Shown piece after piece: positions 40,532 through 49,944 of a stretch of DNA of 64,000 nucleotides. The notes under the pieces are model-generated. The model was not told the DNA's origin, did no database searches, and saw only the letters and a program-made list of their open reading frames with translations. This DNA is from Succinivibrionaceae bacterium. Its GTDB lineage: Bacteria > Pseudomonadota > Gammaproteobacteria > Enterobacterales > Succinivibrionaceae. The translations under genes and the position numbers were made by a program. The stretch lies in contig JAHZGH010000007.1 of assembly GCA_019420905.1 (NCBI GenBank), positions 70,506-134,505 on the forward strand, given 5' to 3'. How positions within the stretch are numbered: position 1 is the first letter of the stretch; each line of letters starts with the position of its first letter.

Positions 40532-41518
40532 ATGACAATTAAAATCGGTATTTTAGGTTATGGTAATTTAGGCCGCGGTATTGAATGTGCAGTTAATGCA
40601 GCTGAAGATATGGAATTAGTTGCAGTATTTACTCGTCGCAACGTCGAAGACGTAAAGGTCATCACAGCTGGAGTAAAAGTTGAACCTGTAAGCGCCTTAG
40701 AGTCATATAAAGGCAAAATCGATGTTTTAATGTTAGCCGGTGGCAGTGCTACAGATTTACCAAAACAAACTCCTGAATGCGCTAAGTATTTTAATGTCAT
40801 AGATAGTTTTGACACTCATGCAAAAATTCCAGAGCACTTCGCTGCGGTAGATGCAGCTGCTAAAGCTGCTGGAAATTTAGCTTTAATTTCATGCGGTTGG
40901 GATCCAGGTATGTTTTCTTTAAATCGCTTATATGCTAATTCCATCTTGGCAAATGGCTGTGATTATACTTTCTGGGGTAAGGGAGTAAGTCAAGGTCACT
41001 CTGATGCTATTCGCCGCATAAAAGGCGTTAAGGATGCCCGTCAATATACAGTACCTGTTCCTAAGGCTTTAGAAGCTGTCCGTGCCGGCAAGAATCCTGT
41101 TTTAACTACCAGAGAAAAACATACCCGTGAATGCTATGTAGTTTTAGAGGAAGGTGCTGATGCAAAATATGTAGAAGAGCAGATTAAAACTATGCCTAAT
41201 TATTTTGCAGATTACGATACTACAGTACACTTTATTTCTGAAGAAGAATTATTAGCAAATCATAAGGGCTTGCCTCATGGCGGTATGGTTATTCGTAGCG
41301 GCAGCACGGGATTTAATCAGGAACATAAGCATATTATCGAATATAGTCTAACTTTAGATTCCAATCCTGAATTTACCGGTGCTGTCTTAACTTGCTATGC
41401 TCGCGCTATTTATCGTTTAGCTTCAGAAGGCAATACTGGATGTCGTACTGTTTTTGACATTGCCCCTGCTTATTTAAGCCCACTCTCTGCTGAACAGCTG
41501 CGTGCTACTATGCTTTAA
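40532..41518 (+). CDS. ddh: meso-Diaminopimelate dehydrogenase
   Basis: This 328-residue NADPH-dependent enzyme makes meso-diaminopimelate directly from tetrahydrodipicolinate, supplying lysine and peptidoglycan. The N-terminal Rossmann motif is GILGYGNLGRGIE (about 6-18). Substrate-domain motifs include SCGWDPGMFSLNR, GVSQGHSDAIRRIKGV and the HGG/RSGSTG region. Length is usual for the family. It stands alone with its own promoter and a strong terminator. Its presence implies the short DAP route. Confidence 0.95.
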   Translation: MTIKIGILGYGNLGRGIECAVNAAEDMELVAVFTRRNVEDVKVITAGVKVEPVSALESYKGKIDVLMLAGGSATDLPKQTPECAKYFNVIDSFDTHAKIPEHFAAVDAAAKAAGNLALISCGWDPGMFSLNRLYANSILANGCDYTFWGKGVSQGHSDAIRRIKGVKDARQYTVPVPKALEAVRAGKNPVLTTREKHTRECYVVLEEGADAKYVEEQIKTMPNYFADYDTTVHFISEEELLANHKGLPHGGMVIRSGSTGFNQEHKHIIEYSLTLDSNPEFTGAVLTCYARAIYRLASEGNTGCRTVFDIAPAYLSPLSAEQLRATML

Positions 41519-41586
41519 TACAGCTAAAAAAATACATTTGTTATAAAGATTCTGTTAATTCAAGTTCGTTGATTTTGACGAAATAT

Positions 41587-41619
41587 ATAAGGATGCACAA
41601 TAAAATTGTGCATCCTTAT
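41587..41619 (+). terminator. Terminator after ddh
   Basis: Perfect 15-base stem ATAAGGATGCACAAT / ATTGTGCATCCTTAT with a three-base loop, then a T-rich stretch. The region 41620-41924 has no visible gene. Confidence 0.85.
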
Positions 41620-41924
41620 CTTATATTTATTGACAATTCTTCTCTTATATCAATAAAAAATCTTATATCCAAAAGAATATATACTCCCCATTAAGACAAT
41701 TAAGAATTATCAGCTAACTATATTTTGATAGAATTTACTATGCTTAATATAAGAAGATACTGCGCTTGCAGCTAGCTACTACCCATATATTATCAATATG
41801 TAAAGGCTGTTTTATAAAATATCCTGTAAATAAGCTTAATTAAACAAACAAAATTACTTTGCAGATAATAGAAAAAATATATAAAGTAATTAATTTTGTA
41901 TATTTCTGTAGATATATATATTAT

Positions 41925-42953
41925 TCAATAATGATTTTTAATCTTAATAAGATTATCAACAATATAATCATCTAGATGAGCACCAAATTTATTTGATAAA
42001 AACTCATGTACTTTTTTTACAGCCTGATATCCCTGAGTTTCTGTTTCTTGACAAACTACAAAATCAATAATGTCGTTTTTTACCAATTCCTTTGTTGTGT
42101 AAATTTCATCACAAGCTATTACAAAACGATGATGCTGATCATCTGCTATTATTGCTGCTCCCAAACCTGATACCCCTGATCCCGTAGCTGTATAAACACA
42201 ATTTATCTCTGGATGTTCAGTAAAAGCCTTCATAGTCACTTGCTGAGTATCTATGTCTTTATCATGACCTTCGACAATATCAATTATCTGATAATTGCTG
42301 CCGCGCTTATCTAATTCTTTAATAAAACCTTCTAAACGACGTTTATGACCTAGATGAGACTTATATCCAACTACAACTAAAATTTTCAGCTCCTGACCTT
42401 GCTTACATTTATCTAACATAGCAGCAGCGATCTGCCCTGATTTATAATAATCAGGTCCAACATAACAAATATGCTTTGCCTCAGGGAAATTATTATTAAT
42501 TAAAACAACTGGTAATCCCTCAGCAGAAATAGAATTTATCTTTTCGCAAATTTCAGGACTATCAACCGTGCAAAGAATAAAAGCCTTACATCCTCTACTT
42601 TGCAATCTGTCAATTGCTTCTAAATGAGCCTTAGGCTCCCATCCCTGCTCTTCTTCTAATACAACATCTACCCCTAGATCTTTAAATTCACGGGTAGCAT
42701 TTTCAATACCGCGCTTTATATCATCAAAAAAAGGACTATTAATACTAGGTAAAACCACGCCAATATAGCTGATGCTCTTTTGAGCAGATAAAGCCCTGCC
42801 AGCTCTATTAGGAATATAACCTAATTCAGCAGCTAATTGGCGAATGCGATCAGAGGTTTTAGCGCTAACCTCTTTCTTGTCATTAAGTGCTCGGGAAACA
42901 GTACCGACTGAAACTCCGGCTGTTTTAGCCAAATCTTTTAGCGTAACGCTCAT
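41925..42953 (-). CDS. LacI-family transcriptional regulator
   Basis: This 342-residue regulator has an N-terminal LacI helix-turn-helix (VTLKDLAKTAGVSVGTVSRA, hinge GYIPNRAGRALS) and a periplasmic-binding-like sugar domain (SYIGVVLPSINSPFFDDIKRG). The domain resembles ribose/inositol-type binding proteins. No sugar operon lies adjacent, so its targets are elsewhere or it is autoregulated through the GCAAACG sites upstream. Confidence 0.92.
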   Translation of the reverse strand: MSVTLKDLAKTAGVSVGTVSRALNDKKEVSAKTSDRIRQLAAELGYIPNRAGRALSAQKSISYIGVVLPSINSPFFDDIKRGIENATREFKDLGVDVVLEEEQGWEPKAHLEAIDRLQSRGCKAFILCTVDSPEICEKINSISAEGLPVVLINNNFPEAKHICYVGPDYYKSGQIAAAMLDKCKQGQELKILVVVGYKSHLGHKRRLEGFIKELDKRGSNYQIIDIVEGHDKDIDTQQVTMKAFTEHPEINCVYTATGSGVSGLGAAIIADDQHHRFVIACDEIYTTKELVKNDIIDFVVCQETETQGYQAVKKVHEFLSNKFGAHLDDYIVDNLIKIKNHY

Positions 42954-42976
42954 ATAGCCCTTCTTAAATGCAAAAA

Positions 42977-42992
42977 ACGCAAACGATTACAA
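42977..42992. promoter_or_regulatory. LacI/PurR-type operator
   Basis: ACGCAAACGATTACAA lies 24 bases upstream of the lacI-family start and is similar to LacI/PurR-class operators with a central CG. A related GCGAGTTTGCGCA occurs near 43092. Confidence 0.5.
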
Positions 42993-43222
42993 TAATAAAT
43001 TTATTTTAATCAAAAACATAATATTATTTGATATATAGGCTTTATATTTTGCTAGCATGTTTACACTTTTACTAGAACTTATACAAGTTTTTGCGAGTTT
43101 GCGCACATATCTATCATGAGAACATATTTTTTAATAATTTATATTTAAAATCATACATATATTTTTAATGTTCAACAATTAAACCATATGCTTTTATATT
43201 AAAAAAGTTATTTTAAATCGCA

Positions 43223-43924
43223 ATGAATGAAATTCAGATTAATTTACGACAACAACTACATAATCTAAAAGATGATGCTTATCTTGAATTTTCTTCAAAA
43301 TTAAATCCGGGAATAAAAGTTATGGGTGTTAGAATCCCCATATTAAGAAAAATAGCCAAAAATTACTTAAAAAATCCAGACGCAGCTACTTTATTAATCA
43401 GTCCTTATAGTAAAAATGATGAACCCTTCCTTGAGGAATTGATGATTGCTGCAATATTAATTGCAAATCTAAAGATAAATGACAGGTTTGAAAAAATAAA
43501 TTATTTCTTCAGATATTTAAAAGGCTGGTCTCTTTGTGACTTGCTCTGTGCGGAACTAAAAGACGCTAGAAATAACTTAGATCTGTATTGGAATTTCGTT
43601 TACCCAAAATTCTTCTGCAAAGAATCTGAACAACAGCGTTTTGCTGCTGTTATGTCATTAAACTATTTTACAGAAAAGAAATACCTACGTAAGATTTTAA
43701 AGGCTATAAGTCATAAAGAATATACAGACTATTACGTAAGCATGGGGGTGGCTTGGCTGGTAGCTACGCTTTTTGTTAAATATCCTGATAGAATTTATTT
43801 CTTTTTAAAAGAAAAAAATCTTTATTCTCTAACCCATAAGCAAGCGTTACAGAAAATTTTAGATTCATATAAAGTAACTGTTGAGCAAAAAGCTCTGATA
43901 AGAAAGCTTAAAGAAAAAAAATAA
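43223..43924 (+). CDS. AlkD-like DNA alkylation repair protein
   Basis: This 233-residue all-helical HEAT-repeat protein belongs to the AlkD family of DNA glycosylases, which remove alkylated bases without base flipping. Family motifs are MGVRIPILRKIAK near residue 33, then LEELMIAAILIANLK, and GWSLCDLLCAEL. It is a stand-alone gene upstream of tRNA-Ser. AlkD-type catalytic Trp/Asp residues cannot be assigned with confidence by eye. Confidence 0.88.
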   Translation: MNEIQINLRQQLHNLKDDAYLEFSSKLNPGIKVMGVRIPILRKIAKNYLKNPDAATLLISPYSKNDEPFLEELMIAAILIANLKINDRFEKINYFFRYLKGWSLCDLLCAELKDARNNLDLYWNFVYPKFFCKESEQQRFAAVMSLNYFTEKKYLRKILKAISHKEYTDYYVSMGVAWLVATLFVKYPDRIYFFLKEKNLYSLTHKQALQKILDSYKVTVEQKALIRKLKEKK

Positions 43925-43972
43925 TCTTTTTTATTTTGAAATTAAATTCTTTTTATTTATAATAGTTGCCAC

Positions 43973-44063
43973 GGAAAGATGGCAGAGAGGTTGAATGCAC
44001 CGCACTCGAAATGCGGCAGACTCTTTTTGAGTCTCGGGGGTTCAAATCCCCCTCTTTCCGCCA
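43973..44063 (+). tRNA. tRNA-Ser (CGA anticodon)
   Basis: The gene is 91 bases including CCA. The acceptor stem is GGAAAGA / TCTTTCC, the anticodon arm CCGCA-CTCGAAA-TGCGG, and it has the long variable arm (ACTC...GAGT) of class II tRNAs. Confidence 0.95.
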
Positions 44064-44544
44064 TCCTCAACTAATACTCTTATACATATAAGATATACCT
44101 TAGATTAGCTTAAGTTTTTTAACATCAACTAATTATCATTAGTTTCATATTATATTTTGTTACTGCTCATATATCTAAATAAAAACTTTTAGATTAACTA
44201 TAAGTTATTTTTAAATTTTTTAGACAATTAAATTTAACAATATATTTTTTATATTTATTATTTTGACAGTAAAGTCTCTTATTTAAATAAGCATCTAAAT
44301 TAAAGCTATGCATTTATGCAAAATAGTTATAAATCTTAAAAAAAGCAATATCGTAATAACTATCATATAATTGCAAATTTAACTGTTCTGCTCTAAATAA
44401 TAATCACAAGCAATAGCTAAAACTAGGATTGAAAGATAGAATATAAAATCGTTACATAATCCTAATTATATATTTAAATGACTAAATCTTAACTTTCGTA
44501 ATAATCAATACATATTAACGAATAATTGTTTTATAAAGATTCTA
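44064..44544. other. AT-rich intergenic region
   Basis: No gene or clear signal is visible between tRNA-Ser and the prophage remnant. It may be decayed prophage DNA, given what follows. Confidence 0.5.
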
Positions 44545-44613
44545 TTAAATTAATAATAACTTAGACCAATAACTAAATTCTTGTCCTTTGTACTTAAGCT
44601 TTGCTTGATTCAT
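44545..44613 (-). pseudogene. Remnant of a hub gene (gp44-like)
   Basis: The 22-residue frame MNQAKLKYKGQEFSYWSKLL matches the first residues of the intact hub protein (MNKVRLVCKGQEFSHWTKV) and then runs into TAA at 44545. The start overlaps the lipoprotein stop exactly as in the prophage. Confidence 0.8.
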
Positions 44614-44930
44614 TCGCAAATCACATTATGGTTGATACCATCCATTGAGCCTGTATTTAAGCCAGGTCTGCAGGTGACTGTTTTGCCATTTATTTGTACC
44701 TGATATTCGTGAGTGTCATAAGACTGAGGTGCTCTATACAAACTATCATTTTCATGTTTTTTGATATATGCATCTAATTTAGCTTGACAAGTTTCATCAC
44801 ACCTTGCAGCACCATTCATATCAGGCCCTGCCAGCACTGGCTCAGGATGTAAAGAACGATAGTGATCTAAAAAAGCCTGACACCCTGACAACATAATCAG
44901 GCTTAAAACAATCATGACTAATCTGTTCAT
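44610..44930 (-). CDS. Small lipoprotein, paralogue of the prophage tail-operon lipoprotein
   Basis: This 106-residue lipoprotein has signal MNRLVMIVLSLIMLSGC with lipobox LSGC. It shares with the prophage protein the segments PVLAGP, YQVQINGKTVTCRPG, and DGINHNV. GAGGG lies about nine bases before the ATG. The genes on both sides are truncated, yet this one is intact, which suggests that it is kept for a function in the lysogen. The function is unknown. Confidence 0.85.
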   Translation of the reverse strand: MNRLVMIVLSLIMLSGCQAFLDHYRSLHPEPVLAGPDMNGAARCDETCQAKLDAYIKKHENDSLYRAPQSYDTHEYQVQINGKTVTCRPGLNTGSMDGINHNVICE

Positions 44931-44984
44931 CTTAAATTCCCTCTATGCTCTTGTTTAAAGTATAGAAGGCAAAAATTAGTCTTG

Positions 44985-45075
44985 ACTTAGCTTTAAGCTT
45001 TTTATAGGAATGAAAAGAGGATTGATGATATTGATGCATCTTAATATTTTACTATCTTATCTACACACAATGCAT
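44985..45075 (-). pseudogene. Remnant of the DNA-circularization-family tail gene (3' end)
   Basis: The minus strand still encodes DALCVDKIVKY then, after a frameshift, INPLFIPIKSLKLSQ, matching the C-terminus ADALRVDEIVRR...INPLFTPIKSLKLRQN of the intact protein at 5645. Stops and shifts show decay. Confidence 0.8.
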
Positions 45076-45340
45076 CTGTCAGCTTTGGAGTGTTCCTGCT
45101 GCCGGCCTGTCTATCGAGGTTCACTTGACATTCAATCAGGAGAAAACCAGCTCTTCTTAAAATATTTTGTACGGCTTTTGTGTCGGCATTTGCCTCATAT
45201 CCGTACTTTTCGTACTTGAACAGCTGTTGCCCTTTACAATTGTCTTTACTTTTATGTCCGCATTGAGGCTGGTTTGACTTGTGTGCTTTGAGGCTGCTTG
45301 AATTAGTATCCCGCCCTAAAGGACGTGGTTTTAGCCGCTG
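45075..45340 (-). pseudogene. TnpB (IS200/IS605 OrfB) C-terminal fragment
   Basis: The minus strand encodes CGHKSKDNCKGQQLFKYEKY followed by GYEANADTKAVQNILRRAG, the zinc-ribbon and RuvC-III part of TnpB. The second zinc Cys pair is lost (KYEKYG in place of C..CG), so it is dead. A CCACGTCC-TTTA-GGGCGGG hairpin at about 45311-45329 resembles IS605-type end hairpins. It joins the tail-gene remnant in frame at its other side. Confidence 0.75.
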
Positions 45341-45814
45341 CTCTTTTAGATAAACTCCTGTAGTAATATATTCTTATATTTTATTTTTCTACCACAAAAA
45401 CCACACTTTAATATATCCTATTATCCTCATTTGCCGCATCAAAGTTCGTAATAATTAAAATACGCCAGAATTATTGAGTAATTTTTAGTACATTAAAGCT
45501 TAATTTTTATATAACATATATATTTATCCTTTAATGGAATTTTTCGCATTAATATACTAGCATCAAATAATATGTTATAAATCAGATTATTATACTTTGC
45601 TGAATATTGAATGTGTCATTGCTTGATATTTTTTCAGGATAATATAATTTACTTTCCATACTTTATATGTCTTTAATAAAATTAATAGCATATCAATGTT
45701 AAACAAAATTTTTCTCTATTATTTTATATAATTCACATGCTTAATTATTTAATTGCGTTATTTTTAAGCTGCTTCTATAAAAATCTAATTTAATAAAAGC
45801 AAAAAGGTGATTAT
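45341..45814. other. AT-rich intergenic region
   Basis: No gene is visible between the TnpB fragment and the next membrane protein; no intact transposon ends are recognisable. Confidence 0.5.
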
Positions 45815-46177
45815 ATGGATGGTTATCGTCCACTTTTATATTCAATATCTCTATTAGTTGCTTGGTGGGCACAGGCTTCGCAATCATATGCGAGCATGCC
45901 TGATAATTTCTTGAGAATTATAGTCCTTATAATTTCCTCAGTATATCTTGCTTATTATGGCTATGCATGCCACCGGCAAAAACGCTTAATTAGCGTTACC
46001 TTTGTTTGGAGCTTAAGCTTATTGCCCTGGGCTTTATTTATAGAGCTGCTGTTTATAAATTCAGCTCCAAGCTTAAGCACAGCCTTAGTTATTTATAATA
46101 TTTTCAGATTATTCTTAATCTCTATGGTTTTTCTGATACTAGTTAAAGAATTTTTTACAGCAATAAGAAACTTTTAA
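45815..46177 (+). CDS. Small four-span membrane protein
   Basis: This 120-residue protein has four hydrophobic segments (about 5-20, 31-50, 62-82, 92-114) with basic loops. AAAGGTG lies about six bases before the ATG. I recognise no family. It is a single gene upstream of the two-partner secretion pair and could be unrelated to it. Confidence 0.65.
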   Translation: MDGYRPLLYSISLLVAWWAQASQSYASMPDNFLRIIVLIISSVYLAYYGYACHRQKRLISVTFVWSLSLLPWALFIELLFINSAPSLSTALVIYNIFRLFLISMVFLILVKEFFTAIRNF

Positions 46178-46292
46178 ATATAAAACAAAAAGTTATAAAA
46201 AATTTTTTCTATAAAAGTGCACTTAATGCGCTTTTTTCTCCTTTTTAAGATTTCAAAATTTTCATAATACTCTCCATAAAAAAGGAGTAATT

Positions 46293-47777
46293 ATGAAAAT
46301 CAGACTTCTATCTATAGCTGTATCTTTAAGTATTCTGTCTGTACCGACTTTCGCAGCCCCGCTCTTAAATTCAGTCAGCGTTCATTCAAAAGCCTATCAA
46401 AATAATGAAGCTATCAATGCCTTAATTTCCCCGTATATAGGTAAAGAAATAGATATTAAGCTTCTGCAAAAAATTCTATCTGAAGTCAGCCGCTATTATC
46501 ATGATTTAGGCTATATTTCATCGCAAGCTTTTTATCCTGAACAAAGCACTGACAAAGGCGATCTGCTTATTGAAATTGCCCACCCTAAACTGGCAAATCT
46601 AAATTTAAATAACCTTGTCCCGCTTAATTCTTATGCCATGTCGATTTTATTCAACGATTTAAAATCATATCAAGGACAGTATTTTTCTGAATATGGGCTT
46701 ACTTCAAAATTATATAAGCTTAACGATCTTGGACAATTTTCACTAAAAGGAGCCTATGCTCAAAGCTCACAGCCTAAAAGCGTTGATCTCAATTTAACTT
46801 TGGATCCTGTCAAAAAATTTAACTTTATTGTTTTTGCTGACAATTACGGCACAAAAAGCTCCGGCAAAGTCAGAGGCGGAGCTCAAATGCAAGTTAACAA
46901 CATTACCAACAGCGCAGATGTTCTTTCTCTTTTTTATGCGCGCTCCCAAGAAAAACAAAATAACTTTAATTTAAGCTATGAAATTCCCATAAGCTCGCAT
47001 CCTACAATTTTAGGAACATCTTTATGTTTATCTGATTACGAACTTGCTGACGAATATAAAATTTTGGGAGCTCAAGGTAATTCTTTAAGCTTTGAGCTCT
47101 ATTTAAAAGAACCTCTAATTCGTACCTCTAATTTAAAGCTAAATTTACAAGGAGGAGGACGTTATAAGAAGCTATCTGATGAATTTGCAAACTTCGATGT
47201 AGAATTTAAAAAACATTCTCTAGCAGGCTTCATAAGCTGCGAGAGTATCTATATCAAAAATAAAATTACCCTTGACGGTAAAATTACCTTAACCTCAGGC
47301 CAGCTTTACAATGATGATGACTGGGATCTCTATGATGAAGGCACTTTTACACTAACCTCATTTGACGGTTCATTAAATTACAAATGCAGCCAATATATAT
47401 CTATACGCGATAAGCTATCCTGGCAAATCGGCAGCCACGATCTTGAAAGCTCCGAGCGCTTTGTTCCTGTTGGAGCAGACATGCTCTCAGCTTATGACAG
47501 CAATATAATCTCGTCCGATAGCGGCATTTTTAATTCTACCTCTTTAGAAATTACTCCGTTAAATCAGCTCAACATAAAAATATCTCCCCATTTTGACAGT
47601 GCTTATGCCACAGAATCAGATCACAGCGAAAAGCTATTTGGTGCAGGCTTACGCATTGATTACCAAAAAGGAGGCTTTTTTATCAACTCAAGCTTTGATT
47701 TTCCTGTAGGCCATAAGCCCTGCAAGGATGTCGATGATTTCAAAATTTTCTTACGTACAGGATTTAATTATGCATAA
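46293..47777 (+). CDS. Two-partner secretion transporter (TpsB, ShlB/FhaC family)
   Basis: This 494-residue outer membrane transporter has a signal peptide (cleavage after SVPTFA), POTRA domains (about 25-175, with YYHDLGYISSQAFYPEQ), and a C-terminal beta barrel. The barrel begins near KKFNFIVFADNYGTKSSGK and ends with the phenylalanine-containing strand IFLRTGFNYA. AAGGAG precedes the ATG. It secretes the TpsA protein encoded immediately downstream. It is slightly short for the family. Confidence 0.88.
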   Translation: MKIRLLSIAVSLSILSVPTFAAPLLNSVSVHSKAYQNNEAINALISPYIGKEIDIKLLQKILSEVSRYYHDLGYISSQAFYPEQSTDKGDLLIEIAHPKLANLNLNNLVPLNSYAMSILFNDLKSYQGQYFSEYGLTSKLYKLNDLGQFSLKGAYAQSSQPKSVDLNLTLDPVKKFNFIVFADNYGTKSSGKVRGGAQMQVNNITNSADVLSLFYARSQEKQNNFNLSYEIPISSHPTILGTSLCLSDYELADEYKILGAQGNSLSFELYLKEPLIRTSNLKLNLQGGGRYKKLSDEFANFDVEFKKHSLAGFISCESIYIKNKITLDGKITLTSGQLYNDDDWDLYDEGTFTLTSFDGSLNYKCSQYISIRDKLSWQIGSHDLESSERFVPVGADMLSAYDSNIISSDSGIFNSTSLEITPLNQLNIKISPHFDSAYATESDHSEKLFGAGLRIDYQKGGFFINSSFDFPVGHKPCKDVDDFKIFLRTGFNYA

Positions 47778-49668
47778 AGTCAATTTATTAGCCTTAGCAA
47801 CCCTTATCTGCATCCATCCAACCTTTGCTGCGACCTTGCCTGCAGGCTTTAGCAATATACACGGGAATACGTCTATACATACAAATACAGACAATAGCTC
47901 TATGACTATTGTTTCCACTAGTAAAAATAACATAATAAGCTGGAAGGATTTTTCTATTGGAGCCGGAGGAAAGGTTGTTTTTGATTCTAATAATTATTTG
48001 AATATAGTTAAAGGCCCTAATATTAGCAAAATAGCCGGTACTTTAAGCGCTGCCGGCAATATTATTATTGTCAATCCTAACGGCATCACTCTCGAAAAAG
48101 GCGGCTCATTCCATGTAAAAGATCTAACTCTATCAACAGCCAAAATTCTTGATCATGAAATTGAAGATTACAAGCGCACCGGCAATTTAATTATAAATAA
48201 CAAAGGCATGGGCCGGGTTATTCTATCTGGCAAATCCTTTGTCGAAAATATAGAAATCAGCGGCAGTCAAATAATTATTCGCGATCTTGAAGAAATTACC
48301 GACTACAATCAAAAACCTTTAACAAATAAGGATGCTAATCATATAAAGCTTACTAGCTCAACTAATCGCATCGATATCGGCGGGGCTGCATCCATCAATT
48401 TCGATGACTATAATTTTACTGATGATATTTATGACCATCGCGGTCAAACTGCAATTTCAACAGCTGACGAATTTTTAAATATAAACAAAGATCTTAAAGG
48501 ATCTTATTTTTTAACTAACGATCTTGAGCTTAATTTAACTGAAGCCTTAGGCGGAGAATTTGGCTTCAGCGGCACTTTAGACGGCGCCTTCAATCAAATT
48601 ACTTATACTCTAGACTATAACCAGGGCTCTGCTTCAGAATTAAATTTAGGCTTATTTAATCAGCTCTATGAAGCTAATATTCAAAATCTCTTATTAAAAA
48701 ACTGCCAAATCAATCTAAATACAGATGCTAACGAAGCTAATCTTGGGGCTCTTGCAGGTAAGATTTACGGCGGCAAGCTAAAAAATATTGAGGTACAAAA
48801 CTTTACAATCAGCCCTATAGATACTGATATCAGTGCGTATAATTTAGGCGCACTTACAGGAAAGCTCAGTGCCAAAGGAGATAGCCTTGCAACTTTAGAT
48901 AATATCATCTCAAGCTTTAATCAGGATAATGAAATATTACTTGGAAATACAGCTGCCGCAGGTTCTGTAATTGGTCTTGCTGAAGATGATTTCATCAAAA
49001 AAAATACAATCTTAGGCTTAAGCTCTAATAATATTGCTACTATTGGCAAGAATAACGGCAAAACATTTATCGACAGCGATGCTAGCTTGCAGAGCTACTT
49101 ATTAAAAACAGAGACTGGATACAGTTTAAAGGCTTTTTATAATCCTTTTTATGTAGAAAACTTTGAATTTGATTACGATAAAGATAAAAGCTACCACTAC
49201 AGCGATCTTACTAATACTATAGGTTTTGATATAAATGAGCTTATAAATATAACCCCTGATAACGAAGTCTCAGAAAGCGGAATATATAATTATTTACTGC
49301 AAAATAAAGATAATAAAGAGCGTAATTTCTACTTTATATCCGACTCTGATACAGCAGCTGGAAATGCAACAATAAAAATCAATGGAGATAATAGCTCAAA
49401 GCCAGATCTTCCTGCAGATGAACCCTCCTCTGACATAACACTGTTACAAAAGCTACAGCTTAATAATAAAATAAAAAATGCAGCCTTAGCTTTAAATGAG
49501 GAAAAAACTGCTTGCAGATTTTGTCACAATCTTTTAAATCCGCTTATAAATAAACAAAAGCTGCTAAACATCTCAAATCTTGGCACTTTAAAAATAAATA
49601 TTCAGAATAATAACTTAATGACAAAACTTTTAGAAAATTATCTTAACTCACCACAAAACAAGCTTTAA
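47770..49668 (+). CDS. Two-partner secretion exoprotein (TpsA, haemagglutinin-like)
   Basis: This 632-residue exoprotein starts at ATG 47770 with AGGA nine bases upstream and a signal MHKVNLLALATLICIHPTFA; the start overlaps the tpsB stop. The TPS domain is recognisable (LPAGFSNIHGNTSI, then SAAGNIIIVNPNGITLEKGG). The middle is beta-helix with GLUG-type repeats (LGALAGKIYGGKLKNIEV, LGALTGKL). It is small for a TpsA. Near the C-terminus a CRFCH motif could form the disulfide used for surface anchoring, as in HMW1. Confidence 0.87.
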   Translation: MHKVNLLALATLICIHPTFAATLPAGFSNIHGNTSIHTNTDNSSMTIVSTSKNNIISWKDFSIGAGGKVVFDSNNYLNIVKGPNISKIAGTLSAAGNIIIVNPNGITLEKGGSFHVKDLTLSTAKILDHEIEDYKRTGNLIINNKGMGRVILSGKSFVENIEISGSQIIIRDLEEITDYNQKPLTNKDANHIKLTSSTNRIDIGGAASINFDDYNFTDDIYDHRGQTAISTADEFLNINKDLKGSYFLTNDLELNLTEALGGEFGFSGTLDGAFNQITYTLDYNQGSASELNLGLFNQLYEANIQNLLLKNCQINLNTDANEANLGALAGKIYGGKLKNIEVQNFTISPIDTDISAYNLGALTGKLSAKGDSLATLDNIISSFNQDNEILLGNTAAAGSVIGLAEDDFIKKNTILGLSSNNIATIGKNNGKTFIDSDASLQSYLLKTETGYSLKAFYNPFYVENFEFDYDKDKSYHYSDLTNTIGFDINELINITPDNEVSESGIYNYLLQNKDNKERNFYFISDSDTAAGNATIKINGDNSSKPDLPADEPSSDITLLQKLQLNNKIKNAALALNEEKTACRFCHNLLNPLINKQKLLNISNLGTLKINIQNNNLMTKLLENYLNSPQNKL

Positions 49669-49682
49669 GCATTCATACGTCT

Positions 49683-49704
49683 CATCTTATCTAAAGATAA
49701 GATG
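49683..49704 (+). terminator. Terminator after tpsA
   Basis: Perfect stem CATCTTATC / GATAAGATG with loop TAAA, followed by GGATTTTAT. Confidence 0.6.
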
Positions 49705-49944
49705 GGATTTTATGATTATCTTGTTACTTTATCCATGCAATTTATTCACAAATTTTTATATTAATAATTATCTTGAAGTTTTTTTAATATATACAGCAAT
49801 CTAAGATAATATTTTTACAAAAATTAGACCTCAGCCACTAACATAAGCTTTGAAAATTAATTTCAATTAAATTTCGGGATATAATATATCGATGGCAGTT
49901 AAAAAGCCTTTTTTTATAAACATATATATACGGTGGAATAAAAC

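Noticed and set aside
41541..44549. A short repeat TTATAAAGATTCT shared by 41541 and 44530
   Set aside because: Only about 17 bases in AT-rich intergenic DNA with no associated gene; chance or decayed IS ends cannot be separated.
45010..45219. A 69-residue plus-strand frame
   Set aside because: It runs antisense across the tail-gene remnant and the TnpB fragment and has no independent support.
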